64,000 nt of DNA from Pseudomonas capsici (lineage in GTDB: Bacteria; Pseudomonadota; Gammaproteobacteria; Pseudomonadales; Pseudomonadaceae). The notes beneath the pieces were generated by a model, which worked only from the letters and a program-made list of their open reading frames with translations, searched no databases and was not told the DNA's origin. Position 1 is the stretch's first letter. Each line of letters begins with the position of its first letter. Shown piece by piece: positions 40,533 through 47,486 of this stretch. Location: NCBI RefSeq assembly GCF_017165765.1, contig NZ_JAFGZD010000003.1:186001-250000 (forward strand), read 5' to 3'. The position numbers and the translations under genes were made by a program.

Positions 40533-40573
40533 GGCCCGATGACACACTGAGTGCGTCAGGCGCACTGTGAAAA

Positions 40574-40611
40574 AGGTGCTGTTCGCTGCTGCGGGCAGCA
40601 TCTTTTTTTTG
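40574..40611 (+). terminator. Terminator after pepN
   Basis: A GCTG-rich stem (TGCTG/CAGCA with inner pairs) is followed by TCTTTTTTTT. Confidence 0.7.
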
Positions 40612-40622
40612 CCTGAAAAAAT

Positions 40623-40634
40623 ATCACATGTGAT
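40623..40634. promoter_or_regulatory. Perfect 12-bp palindrome upstream of the yjf-like operon
   Basis: ATCACATGTGAT is self-complementary over 12 bp, 70 bp before the first gene. It is a plausible operator but matches no family site I can name; a CRP/Vfr half-site spacing is not present. Confidence 0.45.
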
Positions 40635-40703
40635 GCATATCTATCCGTGCAGGCATCTGCTACGTTGCGCACCTGATCCTGGTGAAACACAAAGGGAGCG
40701 CCA

Positions 40704-41357
40704 ATGCCTCGCAAGACCAAAGGCGACAGTTCTGCAGTCCCGGCCAAGGTGTCAAAGAGTTCCACCGATTACATGCGTGAAATGCGTCAGCGACTCAAGG
40801 AAGCGGGTCTGGTCAAGCGTGAGTTCTGGATCCGCCCCGAAAACGTCGAGGCGTTGCGCGGTATCGAAAAAGCGCTAAGGCAGCCCTTTCTGGGCGAGAG
40901 AATCAAACTGGAGGATTTCATGACCGAGAACACCAACTGGACCATCAGCTCCCTGCAGAAGTCTCTGGCCGAACTGGATCTGGTCACGCAGGGCGAGATT
41001 GAGCTGACCGCCACCGAAGGCGCGGATGTCGGCATCCGGCTGACCATGAAAGGCTACGGCGATCTGCCGATCTACATTGCGGTGGCGGGCGACCAGATCC
41101 TGGCCGATGCCACGCTGATCGAAGTGAGCAGCATCAAGGATGTGGCTGCTTTCAACAATGTTGTCCTGCGCAGCCGTGACCTGTTTCCCCTGTCGTCGGT
41201 CGGTATCGAAACCCTGGCCGATGATCAGGAAGTCTATTGCCTGTTCGGCGCTCTGAGTGCCGCATCGTCCCTAACGGTGATTGTTCAGGAAATCTTCACC
41301 CTCGCGGACAACGTGATCCGTGCGGCCGAAGCTTTCGACGATCATTTCATCCGCTGA
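40704..41357 (+). CDS. yjfI: YjfI-like DUF2170 protein
   Basis: 217 aa. The N-terminal 65 residues (STDYMREMRQRLKEAGLVKR then EFWIRPENVEALRGIEKALR) look like a ribbon-helix-helix-type DNA-binding segment, and residues about 75-215 are DUF2170 (LQKSLAELDLVTQGEIEL; SVGIETLADDQEVYCLFGAL). It heads the operon like E. coli yjfI. A good GGGAGCG site precedes the ATG. The protein may regulate the operon or act with the PspA homologue; neither is proven. Confidence 0.82.
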   Translation: MPRKTKGDSSAVPAKVSKSSTDYMREMRQRLKEAGLVKREFWIRPENVEALRGIEKALRQPFLGERIKLEDFMTENTNWTISSLQKSLAELDLVTQGEIELTATEGADVGIRLTMKGYGDLPIYIAVAGDQILADATLIEVSSIKDVAAFNNVVLRSRDLFPLSSVGIETLADDQEVYCLFGALSAASSLTVIVQEIFTLADNVIRAAEAFDDHFIR

Positions 41358-41383
41358 ACCGTCCTGTCAGGAGCAGAGAATTC

Positions 41384-42088
41384 ATGACCACAAGTATCTG
41401 GAAAAAACTGGTGACTGCCGTTCGTGGTGGTGCTTCCGAAGTCGGAGAGTCGATTGTCGATGCCAATGCCATCCGCATTCTGGACCAGGAAATCCGTGAC
41501 GCCGAGAGCGCGCTGGTCAAGGCCCGCGATGGCCTGATTAGCATCAAGGCCAAGCACAAGCTGTCTGCTCAGCGTCTCGAAGAGCACGGCACCAGCATCG
41601 CCAACTGGGAAGGCCGCGCCCTGCAGGCATTGAACAAGGGTGAAGAATCCCTGGCTGTGGAGTGTGCGGCAAAGGTCGCAGAGATCGAAGCCCTGCGCGA
41701 TCAGGAACAGGAACTGGTCGATCAGTTCAACAAGCAGGTCAACCTGTTGCAGGATCAGGTCATGAAAGCCGAGGTGCGTATCAAAGGCCTCAAGCAGCAG
41801 GTGGAAATGGCCAAGGCCCGGGAAACCGTGCAAAAGGCGCGGGTCGCGACGGCTTCGGCTACCGGTGGTGCCAGCGGTGCGGTCGAGAACGCGGTGAACT
41901 CGCTGGCGCGCCTGAAACAGCGTCAGGATGAGCAGGACGCCAAGCTGGAAGCGGCTGAGGAGCTGGCCAGCCAGTCGAATGGCAGCGACCTTGAGCGTCG
42001 CCTGCAGGACGCCGGCATCGGCGCGAAGACTGGCGGTGCCGAAGATGTGCTGGCACGCCTGAAAGCCCGGCAGACTCCGGCCGAATAA
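41384..42088 (+). CDS. yjfJ: PspA/IM30 family protein (YjfJ type)
   Basis: 234 aa from the ATG at 41384 (GGAG upstream); the frame from 41237 is only overlap with yjfI. A long coiled coil follows the N-terminal amphipathic helix (SIWKKLVTAVRGGASEVGES), as in phage-shock-protein A. DANAIRILDQEIRDAESALV is the PspA signature. PspA proteins coat and stabilise stressed inner membranes. The gene is second in the operon, 26 bp after yjfI. Confidence 0.88.
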   Translation: MTTSIWKKLVTAVRGGASEVGESIVDANAIRILDQEIRDAESALVKARDGLISIKAKHKLSAQRLEEHGTSIANWEGRALQALNKGEESLAVECAAKVAEIEALRDQEQELVDQFNKQVNLLQDQVMKAEVRIKGLKQQVEMAKARETVQKARVATASATGGASGAVENAVNSLARLKQRQDEQDAKLEAAEELASQSNGSDLERRLQDAGIGAKTGGAEDVLARLKARQTPAE

Positions 42089-42179
42089 GTTGTACCGAGC
42101 GCAGGCGAGAGCGATCCTCGTGCTTTCGCCTGCTTTCAGGTCTGTAAGGAAGTGAACGCTGACTCAAGGATTCGCACGG

Positions 42180-43205
42180 ATGACCCTGTTTCTGTTGTTG
42201 CGGCGTCACGTATCGGTATTCTTCGACCGGTTCGGCTGGGCTGGCATCGGTATGCTGCTGGTCGTGCATTACGCGGTTTCATGGCTGCTGCTGACCCTGG
42301 CCGAAGAGGAACATCTGCTTCAGGGTGCTGATTTCACCTATTTCTATCTGACCACTGCTACCACGGTCGGCTATGGCGATCTGTCGCCCAAGTCCGGCTG
42401 GGGCAAGATTGTCACCACCACCTGGATCATGCTGGGCGGTATTGCCTTGCTGACCACCGTGATCGGCAAGGCATCGACTTCGGTCGGCGATATCTGGAGA
42501 AGGAACATGAAGGGACAGGGCGATTGCTCTGCACTCAAGGGGCATACGGTTCTGGTCGGCTGGGATGGCGAGTCCAGCGAACGCATCGTCGAACTGCTCG
42601 ATCAGGACGCCTCGACCAGCCGTGGCGGGCTGGTGATCTGCGACTCGATCATCGCGGAAAATCCCATGCCGGGCCGGGCATCCTTCATCAAGGGCGATTC
42701 GCTGGATTCGCCTGCGCTGTTGATTCGTGCCGGCGTCATCGGTGCCCAGCGGATTCTGGTGCACACCCAGTCCGACAGTCTGACCCTGGCCATTGTGCTG
42801 ACCCTCAAGAGTCTGGGGCCATCGGGCCATGTCGTGGCGCATTTCAACAATTCCGAACGGGCGGCACTGGCCAGAACCTATGCTCCCGAGTTGGAATGCA
42901 CGTCGAACATGGCGATTGAAATGCTGGTTCGTTCCTCTCAGGACCCGGGTTCCAGCAGCGTCATCAACGAACTGTTGTGCATCGGCCAGGGCGCCACGCA
43001 ATTCCGTCATGTGCTGCCTGCCGGTTTCACGTCCTCCTGCGGTGAGTTGTATGTGCGTCTGCGTCAGGAGTTCAATGCCACGCTGATCGGCTATCGCTCG
43101 TCTGCCAACGGGCAGTTCGAGATCAATCCTGCCAATGATCTACCGATCCACGGCGGGGAAATTTTCTACATCGCTTCCAGCCGCTTGCAGGGAGATGCGC
43201 TATGA
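42180..43205 (+). CDS. Potassium channel with RCK (TrkA-N) domain
   Basis: 341 aa. Two hydrophobic helices flank a pore loop with the K+ selectivity filter TVGYGD at residues 62-67 (FTYFYLTTATTVGYGD). The C-terminal half is a Rossmann-type RCK/TrkA-N domain (LKGHTVLVGWDGESSERIVE), which gates such channels in response to ligands. The gene stands between the pspA-like and DUF2491 genes and overlaps the latter by 4 nt. E. coli yjf operons lack it, so it is an added member. Confidence 0.88.
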   Translation: MTLFLLLRRHVSVFFDRFGWAGIGMLLVVHYAVSWLLLTLAEEEHLLQGADFTYFYLTTATTVGYGDLSPKSGWGKIVTTTWIMLGGIALLTTVIGKASTSVGDIWRRNMKGQGDCSALKGHTVLVGWDGESSERIVELLDQDASTSRGGLVICDSIIAENPMPGRASFIKGDSLDSPALLIRAGVIGAQRILVHTQSDSLTLAIVLTLKSLGPSGHVVAHFNNSERAALARTYAPELECTSNMAIEMLVRSSQDPGSSSVINELLCIGQGATQFRHVLPAGFTSSCGELYVRLRQEFNATLIGYRSSANGQFEINPANDLPIHGGEIFYIASSRLQGDAL

Positions 43206-43855
43206 GTTGGTTCAAACGTGCCATGGGACTGGAGGCGCCCAAGCCGTCCGGTAACGCCAGCGGCCCGACTCGTCCTTTTGGACTGGCTTCGGGGCGCATG
43301 CTGTGTCTGGACTCTTCGCTGAAAATGCTGCTCGACGGTCACTCCGAAGTGGTGTTGCCGGGCGACGAAAAGGTCTGGGCCGTGGGCCGTATCGATCTGG
43401 GCCAGTCGATGTTCATCCACCGTTTCTATCTGGATGACGAGGATTACTTCCTGCAGGTGGTCAGCAACGGCCCCAATCCTGAAGATGTTCAGGACATCAT
43501 TCTGTTCGGCTATTACAGTGCCTCGCCCATTGCCAGCAAGGATGAATTGCTGCGCCTGACCGGTCCGTCCTCGAAGATCGGCCTGCCGACCTATGAGCAC
43601 GATGGCGAAGTGTTCGAGCGGCAGTGGGGTACTGAGCCGGTACAGACCGAGCTGACCCCCATGGACGAGGATGTGAGCAGTCCTGATGGCAGCTATCGCG
43701 TCAAACACCTGAGTATGCTGTATGCCCGCGAAACGGGCCTGATAAACCGTCGGGAATTTCTGCTGTTTTCGGTAGAAGAAGACGAAGAGGGTGCCATCAC
43801 CCTGACAACGGCGGTTGGCGTAACGCTGCAATCCACTGATATCAACGTTCTATGA
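43202..43855 (+). CDS. yjfK: DUF2491 protein (YjfK-like)
   Basis: 217 aa, soluble, no signal. FKRAMGLEAPKPS begins the protein; GEDYFLQVVSN-like and SPIASKDELLRLTGPSSKIG segments fit DUF2491. The ATG overlaps the stop of the channel gene (ATGA), so translation is coupled. No biochemical role is known for the family. Confidence 0.83.
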   Translation: MSWFKRAMGLEAPKPSGNASGPTRPFGLASGRMLCLDSSLKMLLDGHSEVVLPGDEKVWAVGRIDLGQSMFIHRFYLDDEDYFLQVVSNGPNPEDVQDIILFGYYSASPIASKDELLRLTGPSSKIGLPTYEHDGEVFERQWGTEPVQTELTPMDEDVSSPDGSYRVKHLSMLYARETGLINRREFLLFSVEEDEEGAITLTTAVGVTLQSTDINVL

Positions 43856-43868
43856 CAAGGAAATCCTC

Positions 43869-44294
43869 ATGATCGACGCGCTGCGTATGTCGCTCAACGC
43901 CACTGCCGTGTTTGGTTTCATCATGTACATTCTGGTTGCGGCGATTCTGTTCGCCCTGTTCCAGTTCATCTACAGCAGGATCACGCCGCACAAGGAATTT
44001 GCCCTGATCCGCGAAAACAACAGCGCGGCAGCTCTGGCACTGGGCGGTTCGCTGATCGGCTTTGCGCTGCCGGCCAGCAATATCATCACTTACAGCGTCG
44101 GCATTCTGGATGTGATCGTCTGGGTGGTGATCGCCGCCGTGGTACAACTGCTGGCGTTCGGCGTCACCAGTCTGGTGCTCAAGGGCCTCTCGGCGCGCAT
44201 TGTCCGGGGCGAGACAGCCGCAGCGATCTACTCGGCCAGTGTCGCGATCAGCGTCGGTCTTCTCAACGCGGCCTGCATGACCCCTTCGGTCTGA
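43869..44294 (+). CDS. yjfL: DUF350 membrane protein (YjfL-like)
   Basis: 141 aa with four hydrophobic helices: AVFGFIMYILVAAILFALFQ, ALALGGSLIGFALPASNIIT, a segment near VIVWVVIAAVVQLLAFG and a last one near SVAISVGLLNAACM. It matches DUF350, small inner-membrane proteins found beside PspA and glutathionylspermidine-synthase-like genes. AAGGAAATCC precedes the ATG at 13 bp after the previous stop. Confidence 0.88.
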   Translation: MIDALRMSLNATAVFGFIMYILVAAILFALFQFIYSRITPHKEFALIRENNSAAALALGGSLIGFALPASNIITYSVGILDVIVWVVIAAVVQLLAFGVTSLVLKGLSARIVRGETAAAIYSASVAISVGLLNAACMTPSV

Positions 44295-44321
44295 CAGCCG
44301 CTACGGTCAAGGAGACTCACG

Positions 44322-45062
44322 ATGAGACGCAGTTCAGCAAAACTTGTACTCGCCAGCACACTGCCTCTGGCGCTTTCCGGTTGTGGTTCGCCGGACGATA
44401 AGCCGAATGTCAATGTTCAGGCCAACTTCAAATCGGTCCAGGAGTGTGTCGAATCCAGGATACCGGTGGATGTATGTTCGGATGCCTATATGCAGGCGTT
44501 GTCCGATCATCGGCGCATTGCGCCGACCTATGATGACAAGGCTTCCTGCGATGCCGATTTCGTGCCGGATTATTGCCAGGTCACCTCCGATGGCAAGTAC
44601 ATGCCGAAAATGGGTGGTTTCGAACTGGGCTTTTCCGGCCAAGTGCCCAAGGAGGCGCTCGACCGGGCCAATCAGGAAGTCGCCCAGTCCGCTCCGGCAG
44701 GCATGAGCGGCACCAGCGGTCTGTTGACCGGATTGCTGATCGGCAATCTGATGAGCAATGGTTTTGCCAACCAGCGCTACTACTCGCAGCCCGTTTATCA
44801 GGCCCGCGATGATCGTGGCGGATATTACTTCTCTACCTTGCCTGGGCAGATAGACCGGGGCAAAACCTTCAGCCGCTCGACCCAGGCCAGGTACAGCGCG
44901 GACAAGAGCTACAGCAAGAGTACTCTGGGCCGTAGTCTCGGCAGTTCCGGCTCCGGTTCGTCGGTGTCTTCGACGATTTCCCGTGGCGGTTTCGGCAGCC
45001 AGGCTTCGGCGCGCAGCGGCTGGGGCGGGAAAAGCAGCAGTGGCAGCAGTTTCGGCGGTTAA
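44322..45062 (+). CDS. yjfM: DUF1190 lipoprotein (YjfM-like)
   Basis: 246 aa. The N-terminal signal ends at the lipobox LSGC. The centre (CSDAYMQALSDHRRIAPTY, CDADFVPDYCQV) is cysteine-rich and fits DUF1190; the C-terminal 90 residues are Ser/Gly/Arg-rich and low-complexity (ending KSSSGSSFGG). It is expected to sit in the envelope. It follows the DUF350 gene and precedes the ATP-grasp ligase gene by 12 bp. Confidence 0.83.
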   Translation: MRRSSAKLVLASTLPLALSGCGSPDDKPNVNVQANFKSVQECVESRIPVDVCSDAYMQALSDHRRIAPTYDDKASCDADFVPDYCQVTSDGKYMPKMGGFELGFSGQVPKEALDRANQEVAQSAPAGMSGTSGLLTGLLIGNLMSNGFANQRYYSQPVYQARDDRGGYYFSTLPGQIDRGKTFSRSTQARYSADKSYSKSTLGRSLGSSGSGSSVSSTISRGGFGSQASARSGWGGKSSSGSSFGG

Positions 45063-45074
45063 GGAACCCGGCCC

Positions 45075-46232
45075 ATGAAAAAGATCAGCATCCAGGAGCG
45101 TCCGGACTGGCGCCGCACCGCAGAGCGTGAGGGATTCAATTTCCACACCATCGATGGCGAGCGCTACTGGGACGAGCGCGGGTATTACCTGTTCACCGAA
45201 CAACAGATCACCCGCGACCTGGAAGCGCCGACCCGGGAGCTGCACCAGATGTGCCTGGATGCAGTGGCACGGATCGTCGACAGCGAAGAACTGCTCGGGC
45301 AACTGGCAATTCCCGAGGCGTTCTTCGACCTGATCCGCAGTTCATGGAAGCAGGGGCATCCACATCTCTATGGGCGCTTCGACTTTGCCTACGACGGCAG
45401 CGGCCCGGCGAAGATGTACGAAATCAATGCCGATACGCCGACCAGCCTGATGGAGGCCGGTGCCTTCCAGTTGCTCTGGCTCGAAGAACAGATGGCCCGC
45501 GGTGTGCTGCCCGCGCATGCTACCCAGTTCAACTCCATCGCCGAGGACCTTGTACGGGCCTTTGCCGAATTTCCACAGGCCGGGCCTTTCCATTTTTCCT
45601 GCATGTCCGGTTCGGTCGAGGATCGCGGCACCACGGATTTCCTGCGCCGCATGGCGGCCCATGTCGGCATCGATGCGCGACATATCGATATCGAGGACAT
45701 CGGGCTCACAGATGACGGTCGTTTCGTGGACATGGAAGGCCAGTGGATCGAGCGGCTGTTCAAGCTGCATGCCTGGGAGCACATCTTTCATGAGCCGTTC
45801 GGCCAGCATGTGGCGACCAGCGGCACTCAGTTCGTCGAGCCTGCCTGGAAGTCGATTCTGAGCAACAAGGGCATATTGCCCCTGTTATGGCAGTTCAACG
45901 AAGGGCATCCGAACCTGTTGCCTGCCCATATCGACCGCAACCCCGAAAAGCCCGTGCCCAAAGGCTGGGTCCGCAAGCCGTATTTCTCCCGTGAGGGTGC
46001 CAATATCGAGATGCGTACGCCGGGCGATGAAGTCATTGCCGTCGACGGGCCTTATACCGATGCGCCCTACATCCTGCAGGCCTATTCGCCACTGCCGAAA
46101 TTCGATGACAGCTACACCCTGATCGGCTCCTGGGTGATCGGTGATCTGGCCTCGGGGATCGGCATTCGCGAAGACGAAAGCCTGATTACCAAGGACACCA
46201 GCCGGTTTTTGCCGCATGCCGTGATTGATTGA
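45075..46232 (+). CDS. yjfC: Glutathionylspermidine-synthase-like ATP-grasp ligase (YjfC)
   Basis: 385 aa. The ATP-grasp signature is visible in YEINADTPTSLMEAGAFQLL, YGRFDFAYDGSGPAKMYEIN and KGWVRKPYFSREGANIEM. This is the synthetase half of the glutathionylspermidine enzyme family without the amidase domain, as in E. coli YjfC and YgiC. The ligase joins a peptide or amine substrate that is not established. It closes the operon; a 13-bp stem hairpin follows. Confidence 0.86.
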   Translation: MKKISIQERPDWRRTAEREGFNFHTIDGERYWDERGYYLFTEQQITRDLEAPTRELHQMCLDAVARIVDSEELLGQLAIPEAFFDLIRSSWKQGHPHLYGRFDFAYDGSGPAKMYEINADTPTSLMEAGAFQLLWLEEQMARGVLPAHATQFNSIAEDLVRAFAEFPQAGPFHFSCMSGSVEDRGTTDFLRRMAAHVGIDARHIDIEDIGLTDDGRFVDMEGQWIERLFKLHAWEHIFHEPFGQHVATSGTQFVEPAWKSILSNKGILPLLWQFNEGHPNLLPAHIDRNPEKPVPKGWVRKPYFSREGANIEMRTPGDEVIAVDGPYTDAPYILQAYSPLPKFDDSYTLIGSWVIGDLASGIGIREDESLITKDTSRFLPHAVID

Positions 46233-46241
46233 ACAGGGCTT

Positions 46242-46277
46242 TTCGCGAATGAGTCAGCTCCCGTCTCATTCGCGAAA
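46242..46277. repeat. Inverted repeat/terminator-like REP after the yjf-like operon
   Basis: TTTCGCGAATGAG (46242-46254) pairs perfectly with CTCATTCGCGAAA (46265-46277). It matches the REP sequence type of the genome and likely marks the operon end. Confidence 0.6.
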
Positions 46278-46418
46278 GTTATGTGCTTAACAAAAGATAA
46301 CGACATGTCGATTGTCAGGGGTTTGAAAAGCCAACTAGGATGTGACTGCTTCCAAAAGGGTAAGGCTAGAGCGTTCCGGCCTACAGAAAACACCTGATAA
46401 CAATAACGGGAGAAGTCC

Positions 46419-47459
46419 ATGAGTGAGCCCTTCATCCGGCGCACCCGATCATCTGCGGGCATGTCCCTGGCGCTTTGCATTGCGCTTCTGGCATCGGCGA
46501 CTGTTTCACAGGCCGCTTCCGATCCTGCAAAGCCCTCCGCAGACGCTACTTATTCCATCGAATCCGCCAAGGCCGCACGTGGCCTGTTGCTGGACGTGGC
46601 CCACGCCGGGGCGCGACTGGTGGTGGTGGGCGATCATGGTCATATTCTCTATTCCGACGATCAGGGCAAGAGCTGGATTCAGGCCAGAGTGCCGACCCGT
46701 CAGTTGCTGACGGCGGTTTATTTTGTCGATGAGCAGCACGGCTGGGCGGTCGGTCATGATGCCCAGGTGCTTGCCACCGCCGATGGCGGCAAGACCTGGA
46801 ACAAGCAGTTTGAGGACCTCAAGCGCGAGGCGCCCTTGCTGGATGTCTGGTTCAAGGACCTGGATAACGGCTTTGCCGTGGGCGCCTATGGCGCCTTGTT
46901 GAGCACCACCGACGGCGGCAAGCATTGGCAAGATGTCAGCGACCGGCTCGATAACGAGGACCAGTTTCACCTCAACAGCATCGCTCAGGTCAAGGATGCC
47001 GGCCTGTTCATCGTCGGCGAAGCGGGCAGCATGTTCCGTTCCAGCGATGACGGCCAGAGCTGGGAAAAGCTCGAAGGTCCTTATCAGGGCTCACTGTTCG
47101 GTGTGACCGGCACTGCCCAGCCTTCGACGCTATTGGCCTATGGTCTGCGGGGCAATCTGTTTCGCTCCACCGATTTTGGCGATACCTGGGAAACCATCTC
47201 CCTGAATGCCGCCCGTGGGCCGCTGGAGTTCGGCCTGGCCAACGCCACCTTGCTGGCCGATGGCTCGCTGATTCTGGTGGGCAATGGCGGCAGCGTCATG
47301 CGCAGCACCGATGATGGTCAGACCTTCGAGATATTCAACCGCCCCGACCGTATTTCACTGGCGGGCGTGACCACCAATGAGCAGGGCAATCTGATTCTGG
47401 TAGGGCAGGGAGGCGTGCGCGTCGCCTCGCCTGCGGGTGCCGAGACGACCCAACAATAA
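46419..47459 (+). CDS. YCF48-related beta-propeller protein, exported
   Basis: 346 aa. A signal peptide (SLALCIALLASATVSQAA) precedes about six propeller repeats with Asp-box-like turns (SDDQGKSWIQA, TADGGKTWNKQF, SSDDGQSWEKLE, STDDGQTFE). This is the YCF48/BNR-like family paired with MMPL transporters in many Pseudomonas. GGGAGAAG precedes the ATG. The gene is 27 bp from the transporter, so they form one operon. Its job is probably in envelope export; that is inference. Confidence 0.83.
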   Translation: MSEPFIRRTRSSAGMSLALCIALLASATVSQAASDPAKPSADATYSIESAKAARGLLLDVAHAGARLVVVGDHGHILYSDDQGKSWIQARVPTRQLLTAVYFVDEQHGWAVGHDAQVLATADGGKTWNKQFEDLKREAPLLDVWFKDLDNGFAVGAYGALLSTTDGGKHWQDVSDRLDNEDQFHLNSIAQVKDAGLFIVGEAGSMFRSSDDGQSWEKLEGPYQGSLFGVTGTAQPSTLLAYGLRGNLFRSTDFGDTWETISLNAARGPLEFGLANATLLADGSLILVGNGGSVMRSTDDGQTFEIFNRPDRISLAGVTTNEQGNLILVGQGGVRVASPAGAETTQQ

Positions 47460-47486
47460 GAACCTTCAGGGCGGGGACATTCAGGC

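Noticed and set aside
37812..40601. 929-codon open frame on the minus strand opposite pepN
   Set aside because: It is an antisense shadow of a GC-rich gene. PepN is unmistakable and the shadow lacks any domain.
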